Source of the DNA: Streptomyces sp. PH10-H1
GTDB lineage: Bacteria; Actinomycetota; Actinomycetes; Streptomycetales; Streptomycetaceae
Direction of reading: 5' to 3'
DNA: 64,000 bases
Assembly (NCBI RefSeq): GCF_030063355.1
Contig: NZ_JASISZ010000023.1
Span: 1-64,000, forward strand
The position numbers and the translations under genes were made by a program. This document shows positions 57,318-64,000 of the stretch, piece by piece. Under the pieces are notes generated by a model, which had not been told where the DNA came from, did no database searches, and worked only from the letters and a program-made list of their open reading frames with translations. Within the stretch, counting starts at the first letter, position 1. Every line of letters starts with the position of its first letter.

Positions 57318-57521
57318 TCACGGCCGGTCCCGTGTCTGTCCTCGCGTCCGGGTCCGGTCGGCGGCAGTGCGCAGTTCGGCCCGGACGCGCTCGGCATCCC
57401 GGTCGGCGACGGGCTCGCGGAAGCCGTGGATGGTGTCGCGGTGGTCGTGCGCGCCACGCCCGGTGGCCCCCATGATCGCGGCCGGCGCGAGTGCTCCGAA
57501 CACGGCGAGCAGCACCCACAT
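57318..57521 (-). CDS. Small membrane protein coupled to the methyltransferase
   Basis: A 67-codon frame begins MWVLLAVFGALAPAAIMGAT, one membrane segment, followed by a charged tail (DHRDTIHGFREPVADRDAER, RTRTRGQTRDRP). Its ATG overlaps the TGA of the methyltransferase by one base (TGATG), so ribosomes could re-initiate. No homologue is known to me. It could be a real small protein or a chance frame. Confidence 0.5.
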   Translation of the reverse strand: MWVLLAVFGALAPAAIMGATGRGAHDHRDTIHGFREPVADRDAERVRAELRTAADRTRTRGQTRDRP

Positions 57522-58384
57522 CAGTCGGTCCACGATCCGTGCGCGGCGCCCCGGGCGGAGGCGGCGGCACCCGGCGGGTTCACGGCGACGGCCTTGGCGA
57601 AGGTGTAGTGGAAGGTTCCGTCGTCTGCCGCGGTGCGGTGCAGATCGGCGATACCCCGCTCCCAGTCGGTACGGGTGGTGAGACCGGCGGCCAGCGCCTC
57701 GTCCCGGACCGATTCGATCATGGCGATGAAGGTGTCCCGGGTGAACCCGTCGACCAGTGCGGGCCGGGTCCGGTCGGCGTAGACCGTCCGCGGCCGGACC
57801 ACGACATCGTCGAATCCGGCACTGGCGAGCAAGGGCTGCAGCTGTCGTCCCATCAGCGCGTTTCCTCCAGCGGCGGACTGCAGCCGGACCTGGTGGCCGA
57901 TCGCCGCGTGGGCGTAGGCACTGTCGGGATGGAAGAACGCCGATCCGTGGTCCCCCTCGATCACGGTGACGGTGCCCCCGGGCCGCAGCACCCTCCGCAG
58001 CCCGGCCAAAGCCCGCCGCGGATCCAGCAGGTGCTCCAGAACGAAGCAGACGAAGACGTGGTCGAACTCCCCGTCGGGGAACGGCAGATCGAACAGGTCG
58101 GCGCGACACCACTCCACCGCCGCCCCGGGGGCTTGAGCCGCCATACGGGCGCGGGCCTGCGCGAGGGAGTCGCCGGAGACGTCGACTGCGACGAAACGCG
58201 CCTCGGGGCTGGCCGCGACCAGATGCACCGTCTGTGCGCCGACCCCGCAGCCGGCTTCCAGCACCCGGCTGCCCGCGGGGTACGCCGTACCGGCGTGCAG
58301 CAGCCCGGCCAGGGTGTCCGCCTGGTCCCCCAACCGGCGGGTCTCGTACTCCGAGTACCCGTGCACGTAGCCGACGGCCGTCAT
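57521..58384 (-). CDS. Class I SAM-dependent methyltransferase
   Basis: The 287-residue protein has motif I GSRVLEAGCGVGAQTVHLVA, motif II region ARFVAVDVSGDSLAQARARM, post-motif FDHVFVCFVLEHLLDPRRAL and LRRVLRPGGTVTVIEGDHGS. It resembles UbiE/Trm-like small-molecule methyltransferases. The substrate is unknown. It is divergent from the MocR gene, which could control it. Confidence 0.9.
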   Translation of the reverse strand: MTAVGYVHGYSEYETRRLGDQADTLAGLLHAGTAYPAGSRVLEAGCGVGAQTVHLVAASPEARFVAVDVSGDSLAQARARMAAQAPGAAVEWCRADLFDLPFPDGEFDHVFVCFVLEHLLDPRRALAGLRRVLRPGGTVTVIEGDHGSAFFHPDSAYAHAAIGHQVRLQSAAGGNALMGRQLQPLLASAGFDDVVVRPRTVYADRTRPALVDGFTRDTFIAMIESVRDEALAAGLTTRTDWERGIADLHRTAADDGTFHYTFAKAVAVNPPGAAASARGAAHGSWTD

Positions 58385-58500
58385 CGTCCGCTCCTGCCGG
58401 CGCCCTGCCCGCCGCCTGTACCGCGTTCTCGCGCTGTGGCCCCGTTGCCGGTCCCCGGCGGCGCCGTCATTGCTGTATCCATGCGTTCAGCCTCGCGCCA

Positions 58501-58527
58501 CAATGGTCCGATGAACAGGTCCAATGG
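58501..58527. promoter_or_regulatory. Repeats overlapping the MocR start codon
   Basis: CAATGG occurs at 58501 and 58522 (21 bp, two helical turns) and GGTCC at 58505 and 58518, flanking the ATG. MocR-type regulators often bind paired direct repeats near their own start, so autoregulation is possible. The gene has no Shine-Dalgarno sequence and may be leaderless. Confidence 0.45.
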
Positions 58528-60226
58528 AGACGCTTCAGACCAGGCCATAACCTCCAGGGAAGCGACCCGGGAGACGTCCGGGTCCGACTTCCTCCAGCTG
58601 CGTATCGACGAAGCGCCGACGGGCGGCAGGTCCGAGTGGCTGGCCCGCCGGCTGCGGCTCGCGATCTCGGACAACCGCCTGCCCGTCGGGAGCAGGCTTC
58701 CCGCCTCCCGGGTACTGGCCGGAGAGCTGCGCGTATCCCGCGGCGTGGTCACCGAGGCCTATCAGCGCCTGATCGAGGACGGGCACGCCGCGGGACGCGG
58801 ACGGGGCGGCACGATCGTCGTCGCCGCTCCTGTGACCGCTCCCCCTTCCGCCTCCGCGCCCGCTCACGGTTCCATGGCGGCACCGACTGGCGCGCCGATG
58901 CCGGAGCGGACACCGGCGCGCTCCGGCGGCCGGCAGCCGACGAGCTCGACGCCGGGCAGCACACCGTCGGCCGGCGCGTTGTTCGCGACCGCACCCGGCG
59001 TGGACATCTTCGACGCGATGCGAGCGATTCCCGCACGCATCGACCTCTCGCCCGGCGTTCCCGATCTGGCCGCGTTTCCGCGAGCCGCGTGGCTGCGCGC
59101 CGAGCGGTCCGTACTCAACGGCCTCTCCGCGTCCGACTTCGGATACGGAGATCCCCGCGGGACGCCGGCGCTGCGCCTCGCCGTCGCGAACTGGCTGGCC
59201 CGCAACCGGGGCATCAGGGCGGACCCGGGCGAGGTCGTCATCGTCGCCGGTGTGGCCCAGGCACTGGGACTGCTCGCGCAGGTGCTCCGCCACCACGGGA
59301 TCAGTGAGGTGGCGGTCGAGGATCCCGGTTCGCTCGGGGCCCGTCAGCATCTGCGCCATTGGCAGCTGGACACCCCGCCGATCCCGGTCGACTCCGAAGG
59401 GGTTCGCGTCGATGCGCTGCGCGCTCAGGGCTCTCCGGCCGTCCTGCTCACCCCGGCCCATCAGTTCCCGACCGGCGCGGTGCTCGGCGGCGAGCGGCGG
59501 CGCGAGCTGATGCGGTGGGCCGGCGAGGGTGGGTTGATCATCGAGGACGACTACGACGCCGAGCACCGCTACGACCGGCCACCGGTCCCCGCCCTGCGCT
59601 CGATGCTCGCGGAACGCGTCTGTTACGCCGGAAGTGTGTCCAAACTCCTCGCTCCCGCGCTGCGCGTGGGCTGGGTGCTCGCACCGCCGAAGTACCAGGA
59701 CGCCCTCGTAGCCGCCAAACGGTTCGCCGATCTCGGCAACCCCGTACTGCCGCAGCTGGTTCTGGCGCAGCTGATGGATTCGGGCGAGATGGAACGCCAG
59801 TTGCGCTTTCTCCGCAGGCGCCACCGTCGCCGCCGGGACGCGATGATCGACGCCATCGCCACCCACCTCCCGGGCGCGGTCGTGCACGGCGCCGCCGCGG
59901 GCCTGCACCTCATGATCACCTTCGACTCCTCGTTCGCCGGGGCCGGGGCCGGGGCCGGAGTCAGGGCCGCGGCCGGAGTCAGGGCCGGAGTCAGGGCCGG
60001 AGTCGGGGCCGGAGTCGGGGCGGGGGCCCGGGCCGGGGTCAGGGTCAGCGGCGACGCCGACATCGCCGCTGCCGCACTCGCGCGCGGCGTAAAGGTGCAG
60101 CCGTTGTCGTGGCACGCCCAGCGCCCGCAGCAGCCGGGGCTCGTCCTGGGTTACGCCGCGAACACCCCGTCGGACATCACCGAGGGCGTGGCGATCCTCG
60201 GCGACGTCGTGCGCCGCCTGTCCTGA
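58511..60226 (+). CDS. MocR/PdxR-type GntR regulator with aminotransferase domain
   Basis: The 571-residue protein has an N-terminal GntR winged helix (WLARRLRLAISDNRLPVGSR, LPASRVLAGELRVSRGVVTE), a Pro/Ala/Ser-rich linker of about 80 residues, then a fold type I aminotransferase domain: LRLAVANWLARNRGIRADPG, VSKLLAPALRVGWVLAPP with the PLP lysine in CYAGSVSKLLA, and IIEDDYDAEHRYDRPPVPAL. Between two conserved strands of the small domain is an insertion of about 35 Ala/Gly/Val/Arg residues (AGVRAGVRAGVGAGVGAGAR) encoded by a 12-bp minisatellite. It should sense PLP or an amino compound and regulate divergent genes. Confidence 0.9.
   Translation: MNRSNGDASDQAITSREATRETSGSDFLQLRIDEAPTGGRSEWLARRLRLAISDNRLPVGSRLPASRVLAGELRVSRGVVTEAYQRLIEDGHAAGRGRGGTIVVAAPVTAPPSASAPAHGSMAAPTGAPMPERTPARSGGRQPTSSTPGSTPSAGALFATAPGVDIFDAMRAIPARIDLSPGVPDLAAFPRAAWLRAERSVLNGLSASDFGYGDPRGTPALRLAVANWLARNRGIRADPGEVVIVAGVAQALGLLAQVLRHHGISEVAVEDPGSLGARQHLRHWQLDTPPIPVDSEGVRVDALRAQGSPAVLLTPAHQFPTGAVLGGERRRELMRWAGEGGLIIEDDYDAEHRYDRPPVPALRSMLAERVCYAGSVSKLLAPALRVGWVLAPPKYQDALVAAKRFADLGNPVLPQLVLAQLMDSGEMERQLRFLRRRHRRRRDAMIDAIATHLPGAVVHGAAAGLHLMITFDSSFAGAGAGAGVRAAAGVRAGVRAGVGAGVGAGARAGVRVSGDADIAAAALARGVKVQPLSWHAQRPQQPGLVLGYAANTPSDITEGVAILGDVVRRLS
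59938..60048 (+). repeat. GC-rich 12-bp minisatellite inside mocR
   Basis: GGCCGGAGTCAG and close variants are repeated about nine times in frame, giving the Gly-Val-Arg-Ala run in the aminotransferase domain. Copy-number changes would keep the frame. Confidence 0.85.
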
Positions 60227-60355
60227 AGGCACCTGAAGGCAGTAACGGCGCAGGCCCGGACATCGCCGGGCGTACGGCGGCATCGCCGCAATGGCCCTGC
60301 TTCTCCTGGCCGCCTGCGCACCAAGCGCCGAGACTGGGACCGGTCCACCTCGCAC

Positions 60356-60385
60356 CAGCGCACCCAGCACCCAGCACCCAGCACC
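60356..60385 (+). repeat. CACCCAG heptamer repeats
   Basis: CACCCAG is repeated three to four times just before the ribosome site of the SnoaL-like gene. Function unknown. Confidence 0.7.
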
Positions 60386-60400
60386 GAAAAGGAGAACACC

Positions 60401-60727
60401 ATGGTCACCTCCGACCTGCACCCCGCTGTCCGGCGCGCCACGGACGCCGCCAACTCCGGCAACACCGAAGCCTTCCTCGACAGCTTCACCGATGACGGCG
60501 CGGTCGACGACTGGGGCCGCGTCTTCACCGGGCGCGAGGCCATCCGCGGGTGGAGCGACAAGGAGTTCATCGGCACGGCCGTCAGCCTGGACATCACGGC
60601 GGTACGCCGCTCGGGCGACTCGGTGACCGTCAGTGCGACGGTGGGCGGCAACGGCTTCAACGGGCCTTCCGACTTCGCGTTCACGGTCGACGGCGACCGG
60701 ATATCCCTGATGCGGATCACCGGATGA
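60401..60727 (+). CDS. SnoaL-like/NTF2-fold protein
   Basis: The 108-residue protein has the small NTF2-like cone fold: VRRATDAANSGNTEAFLDSF, DDGAVDDWGRVFTGREAIRG, and TVSATVGGNGFNGPSDFAFT. Such proteins include polyketide cyclases, dehydratases and stress-associated binders. The DDGxxxDWG segment resembles the active aspartate area of several SnoaL enzymes. AAAAGGAG precedes the ATG. Function unknown. Confidence 0.88.
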   Translation: MVTSDLHPAVRRATDAANSGNTEAFLDSFTDDGAVDDWGRVFTGREAIRGWSDKEFIGTAVSLDITAVRRSGDSVTVSATVGGNGFNGPSDFAFTVDGDRISLMRITG

Positions 60728-60765
60728 GGCCGGGCCGATCGCGGCGGCGCAGCCCCGTCGGCATA

Positions 60766-60780
60766 CGTAGCGGCGCTACG
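60766..60780 (+). terminator. Small hairpin after the SnoaL-like gene
   Basis: CGTAGC-GGC-GCTACG, perfect 6-bp stem, 39 bp past the stop. Probably a weak terminator. Confidence 0.5.
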
Positions 60781-60800
60781 CCATGCTTAACGTCCCATTC

Positions 60801-60890
60801 GTGAGTACACGAGCGCGCATCCTGGAAGTGGCGGCCGACCTGGTCGCGGCCCGGACGATGCCCAAGTACCTTCCACCGCGAGCCGGTTGA
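60801..60890 (+). pseudogene. 5' scrap of a TetR regulator
   Basis: A 29-codon frame starts VSTRARILEVAADLVAA, the first helix of TetR proteins, then runs into unrelated residues and a stop. No recognition helix follows. Confidence 0.55.
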
Positions 60891-61045
60891 GTACGCTGCT
60901 GCGCCAGTCGCCCGATTCGGCACTCACCGTCGCCGAAACGGTCCTGATGACCGAATGGCTGGACCGGCTGTCGAATACCCCAGCCACCGTTGACCACGGC
61001 GACCCCGCTCCCACCCCGCCTCCTGGGTCGCGACCTGAGTTCCCT
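60891..61045 (+). other. Unassigned stretch upstream of the DGPF gene
   Basis: A + strand frame (SALTVAETVLMTEWLDRLSN) looks protein-like but has no start or family I can name; it is probably part of another broken gene. Confidence 0.35.
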
Positions 61046-61051
61046 CTCAGC

Positions 61052-61078
61052 TGTCGATTCGGCCGTGGCTCGTTCGTA
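61052..61078 (+). promoter_or_regulatory. ECF42-type promoter of the DGPF gene
   Basis: TGTCGA (61052-61057), 17 bases, then CGTA (61075-61078). As I recall, TGTCGA in the -35 and CG(A/T)C-like in the -10 region is the target motif described for ECF42 sigma factors on DGPF genes. The spacing fits, and the sigma gene lies two genes along in the same operon. Confidence 0.65.
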
Positions 61079-61130
61079 TAGAGGGTGAGAGGCCGGCACG
61101 GAGCCGGCGGGACGACCGAGGAGGAACGCC

Positions 61131-61484
61131 ATGAAGCAGTATCTGCTCAGCGTGATGCAGCCCGACGGAGAGCCGCCCGCCCCCGGGGTCCTGGAAGAGA
61201 TCATGCGGGACCTCGACACCTTTCACCGGGAGCTGAGGGCCGCCGGAGCATGGGTCTTCGCCGGGGGGCTGCACGCCCCGAGCACGGCCACTGTGGTGGG
61301 TGTCCAGGACGGTGACGTGCTCACCACCGACGGCCCGTACGCCGAAGGCAAAGAGCACCTCGGCGGGCTGTGCATCATCCAGGCGCCCGATCTGGACTCC
61401 GCGCTCGAATGGGGCCGCAAGGCCGCCCGGGCGACCACCCTCCCCATCGAGGTGCGGCCGTTCCAGGGGGAAGCAGCGGGCTGA
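61131..61484 (+). CDS. DGPF-domain (YCII-related) protein
   Basis: The 117-residue protein is a YCII-like ferredoxin fold: [40 protein letters not shown] and [20 protein letters not shown] with the DGPY/F signature, then IEVRPFQG. In ECF42 systems DGPF proteins are both partners and main targets of the sigma factor. GAGGAGGAA precedes the ATG. Its TGA overlaps the sigma factor ATG by one base. The biochemical function of DGPF proteins is unknown. Confidence 0.92.
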   Translation: MKQYLLSVMQPDGEPPAPGVLEEIMRDLDTFHRELRAAGAWVFAGGLHAPSTATVVGVQDGDVLTTDGPYAEGKEHLGGLCIIQAPDLDSALEWGRKAARATTLPIEVRPFQGEAAG

Positions 61485-62728
61485 TGCCTGGTGTGCCGGC
61501 CCTCCCCGCCGCGGAGATCGAACGCGTCTTCCGGGCGGAGTACGGCCGCTCGGTGGCCGTCCTGGTCCGCGTCCTCGGTGACATCGACATCGCCGAGGAG
61601 GCGGTCCAGGACGCGTTCACCACGGCGCTGGAACGGTGGCCGTCCGCCGGGCTGCCCCCGAGCCCGGCCGGCTGGATCATCACCACCGCGCGCAACCGGG
61701 CCATCGACCGCCTCCGCCGGGAGGCGTCCCGCCAGGACCGGCATGCCCAGGCCGCACTGCTGCACACCCGCGGCGAACAGCTGGAGGAGGGACCCGTGCG
61801 TGACGACCGGCTTCGTCTGCTCTTCACCTGCTGCCACCCCGCGCTCGCCACCGGCGCGCAGGTCGCGCTGACGCTCCGGCTCCTGGGCGGGCTCACCACG
61901 ACGGAGATCGCGCGCGCCTTCCTGGTCCCGGAGCCGACCATGGCCCAGCGGCTGGTCCGGGCCAAGGGCAAGATCCGCGATGCGCGGATCCCCCACCGGG
62001 TCCCGTACGAGGCCGACCTCCCGGACCGCCTTCGAGCCGTGCTGGCCGTGGTCTACCTCATCTTCAACGAGGGCTACACGGCGAGCTCGGGCGAGGCGCT
62101 GGTCCGCGAAGACCTCTGCGCGGAAGCCATCCGGCTCGGACGGCTGCTGGCCGAGCTCATGCCCGACGAACCGGAAGTGCTGGGGCTGCTCGCTCTCATG
62201 CTGCTCATCGAGTCACGCCGGCCCGCCCGCTCCACCCCCGACGGCGAACTGGTGCTGCTGGCCGACCAGGACCGCGGTCTGTGGGATCGCGGTCTCATCG
62301 CCGAGGGGCAGAGCATCGTCCGGCAGTGCCTCCGGCGCGACCAGCCAGGCCCCTACCAGCTCCAGGCGGCGATCAACGCCGTCCACAGCGACGCGCCGGC
62401 GGCGGTCACTACGGACTGGTGGCAGATCCTGCAGCTCTACGACCAGCTGCTGGCGCTCGCCCCCAGCCCCATCGTGGCCCTCAACCGTGCGGTCGCGGTG
62501 GCCGAGGTCGAGGGGCCGGACGCGGCGCTCGCCCTCGTCGACGACCTCGGTCCCGATGGACTCGATGGATACCACGTGTTCCACGCCGTCCGGGCCGACC
62601 TGCTCCGCCGCCTGGGCCGCGATACCGAGTCCCTGGCGGCGTACGAGGCGGCGATCGCCCACACCGGGAACACCGCCGAGCGCGACTTCCTCGAGCGCCG
62701 CCGTCGAGCCCTGGCCGCCAACGACTGA
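61484..62728 (+). CDS. ECF sigma factor of the ECF42 type with C-terminal TPR-like extension
   Basis: The 414-residue protein starts with sigma region 2 ([60 protein letters not shown]) and region 4 ([39 protein letters not shown]). A long DUF6596/TPR-like C-terminal domain carries ECF42 hallmarks such as [20 protein letters not shown] and [23 protein letters not shown]42 proteins have no classical anti-sigma factor; the extension is thought to control activity. It is coupled to the DGPF gene and probably autoregulated through the promoter in front. Confidence 0.95.
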   Translation: MPGVPALPAAEIERVFRAEYGRSVAVLVRVLGDIDIAEEAVQDAFTTALERWPSAGLPPSPAGWIITTARNRAIDRLRREASRQDRHAQAALLHTRGEQLEEGPVRDDRLRLLFTCCHPALATGAQVALTLRLLGGLTTTEIARAFLVPEPTMAQRLVRAKGKIRDARIPHRVPYEADLPDRLRAVLAVVYLIFNEGYTASSGEALVREDLCAEAIRLGRLLAELMPDEPEVLGLLALMLLIESRRPARSTPDGELVLLADQDRGLWDRGLIAEGQSIVRQCLRRDQPGPYQLQAAINAVHSDAPAAVTTDWWQILQLYDQLLALAPSPIVALNRAVAVAEVEGPDAALALVDDLGPDGLDGYHVFHAVRADLLRRLGRDTESLAAYEAAIAHTGNTAERDFLERRRRALAAND

Positions 62729-62788
62729 CCTACGCGACCTGCCGGCCGCGCACCAACTCGGTATTGGCAGTGGCGGACCGGTGCGGAA

Positions 62789-63778
62789 CTACCCGTTCGG
62801 ATCCAGGAGCTTCGCTTCTGTCTCCGGGTCCAGTCCGACCGGGGGACGGTCGGGCCGGTGCGGCGCTTTGCCGCCCAGGGCCAGCAGCCAGCTCCAGGTG
62901 TCGGCCACGGTCTCCTCGACAGGGCGGCAACGAAGCCCGGCAGCAAGTGCCTTGGAGACGTCCGCTTGGTGCATGCCGTCGTAGTCCTCGCCCGGTGGCA
63001 GCCAGATCGGCAGGTCCATCCACGGCTCGATGCCGGCCGCGAGAATCGTCTCCGGTTCGGTCCAGCACAACTCGGCGTCGGAGCCGGTCACCCGCACGCA
63101 CGTCTCGAGGAGCTCGCCCATCGTGGTGTGTCCCGGCGGGCTCACGAGGTTGTACGGGCCGCCCAGCCCGCTTTCGACGGCGTCCAGGGACCAGGTCGCG
63201 AGATCGCGCGCGTCAATGTACTGCAACGCCAGTTCATGCGGGCCCGGTGCCAGCACCCGGCCCCCGCGGCCGATCCGCCCCAGCCACCACGGCAGCCGTC
63301 CGATGTTCTCCCCGGGGCCGATGATCAGCCCCGCCCGTACCAGCAGCGCCCGGTCGCCGAACGCCGCGAGCGCCGCCAACTCCCCGCCCCGCTTGGCCTG
63401 TGCGTACTCCACCTCGCCGTCATCGGGCGAGGCGTCGACCACAGGGCCGTCCTCGGCGAGCCCTGCCGGATGCGGGAACGGGTACACCGACCGGCTCGAC
63501 ACATACACATACGACCCGACCCGGTCGGCGAGCAGCCGGGTCGCGTCCCGCACCGCCGACGGCGCGGCAGACCAGGTGTCGACGACGACGTCCCACTCAC
63601 CGCGATCCAGCGCCGCCAGACCGCCCTCGACGCTCCGGTCGCCCAGCAGGGTGGCGACCCCCCGCGGTGCCTCATGGCGACCACGGTGGAACGCCGTCAC
63701 CTCCCAGTCACGCGCCAACGCCACGTCGGCGACGGCCCGACCGACGAACTCCGTTCCACCCAGCAGCAAAATTCTCAT
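62789..63778 (-). CDS. NAD-dependent epimerase/dehydratase (extended SDR)
   Basis: The 329-residue protein begins MRILLLGGTEFVGRAVADVA (Rossmann loop GGTxFxG). The usual YxxxK catalytic pair appears as YAQAKRGGELAALAAFGDRA. ALQYIDARDLATWSLDAVES and the C-terminal CRPVEETVADTWSWLLALGG are typical of nucleotide-sugar or reductase-type extended SDRs. Start chosen at the ATG near 63778. Converges with the sigma factor gene. Substrate unknown. Confidence 0.9.
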   Translation of the reverse strand: MRILLLGGTEFVGRAVADVALARDWEVTAFHRGRHEAPRGVATLLGDRSVEGGLAALDRGEWDVVVDTWSAAPSAVRDATRLLADRVGSYVYVSSRSVYPFPHPAGLAEDGPVVDASPDDGEVEYAQAKRGGELAALAAFGDRALLVRAGLIIGPGENIGRLPWWLGRIGRGGRVLAPGPHELALQYIDARDLATWSLDAVESGLGGPYNLVSPPGHTTMGELLETCVRVTGSDAELCWTEPETILAAGIEPWMDLPIWLPPGEDYDGMHQADVSKALAAGLRCRPVEETVADTWSWLLALGGKAPHRPDRPPVGLDPETEAKLLDPNG

Positions 63779-63887
63779 GGCAGTCACCCTGCCCGCCGGC
63801 CACCCCCGCAGGAGCGTTTCCATGCTCTCAGCGGAATCGCCCAGAGCTGAAGCCGGCCGCTGTCCGGGCTCGCACAGCCCTGCCTCC

Positions 63888-63914
63888 GCCCGAGCTCACC
63901 TCTGGAGCTCGGGC
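63888..63914. terminator. Hairpin near the right edge
   Basis: GCCCGAGCTC and GAGCTCGGGC form a perfect 10-bp stem with a 7-base loop. It probably ends a gene lying outside the right edge. Confidence 0.75.
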
Positions 63915-64000
63915 GGTCCGACGGGACTCACTCGCCGGTGGCGCGAGCCATCCAGCTGGGCCTCGGTCGCGCGGATGGGGCCGCCGGCGTCAGGGCTTTA

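Overview
The window is high-GC actinomycete DNA with strong G/C third-position bias, and the gene content points to Streptomycetaceae. Pointers include a Streptomyces subtilisin inhibitor (SSI), a Pls/PosA-type NRPS-like synthetase, a WD40-repeat protein remnant, a MocR regulator, an ECF42-like sigma factor with its DGPF/YCII partner, and HrdB-like promoters. The genus cannot be fixed from sequence alone. I saw no rRNA, tRNA or CRISPR array.

Layout. 0-3.3 kb: two tandem tyrosine recombinases, both broken, resembling a Tn554-type recombinase set. 3.5-5.9 kb: acyl-CoA dehydrogenase/oxidase-like gene with its PadR regulator and operator. 6.2-8.6 kb: a secreted protein, an IS5-type transposase scrap, a 2OG-Fe(II) oxygenase and an Ogt alkyltransferase. 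8.7-10.4 kb: ends of a lost metH-metF pair, then a broken membrane TIR/pseudokinase gene. 10.6-13.2 kb: a large FtsX-type permease. 13.2-14.7 kb: four gene fragments joined end to end (NRPS adenylation domain, FMN monooxygenase, metalloprotease, histidine kinase). 14.7-17.5 kb: HTH regulator and secreted phosphoesterase. 17.6-20 kb: AraC, glycosyltransferase, quinone oxidoreductase and WD40 genes, all truncated. 20-24.5 kb: MFS transporter, cystathionine beta-synthase, RibD/DHFR-like reductase. 24.9-36.1 kb: a GH64 beta-1,3-glucanase and a GH3 glycosidase with related F5/8C domains and the same promoter/operator layout, flanking DNA ligase, AlkB, glutamate dehydrogenase, a hydrolase and a wax-ester synthase/DGAT. 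36.3-41.8 kb: a translationally coupled Pls/PosA-like synthetase and M1 aminopeptidase, preceded by a 31-codon ORF with a strong ribosome binding site. 42-50 kb: SSI, rhamnose mutarotase/lactonase operon, VOC protein, deacetylase, DMT transporter, histidine phosphatase, Lnt, Gfo/Idh oxidoreductase. 50-57 kb: lipoprotein, uracil-DNA glycosylase, two SDRs, DUF3037-HipA pair, Rieske lipoprotein, isochorismatase and PPOX pair. 57-64 kb: methyltransferase, MocR, SnoaL-like protein, DGPF-ECF42 module, epimerase.

Themes. The left 20 kb is a decaying accessory region: many genes are cut at one end, frameshifted or fused to unrelated scraps, while intact genes survive between them. The right 40 kb is mostly intact and organised in short operons. 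The best leads are the TIR/pseudokinase wreck, the matched promoter-operator modules of the two CAZymes, the small ORF coupled to the NRPS-like gene with its aminopeptidase, the HipA-like/DUF3037 pair, a minisatellite inside the MocR aminotransferase domain, and an ECF42-type promoter in front of the DGPF gene. All calls rest on reading the sequence and on family knowledge; no database search was run.
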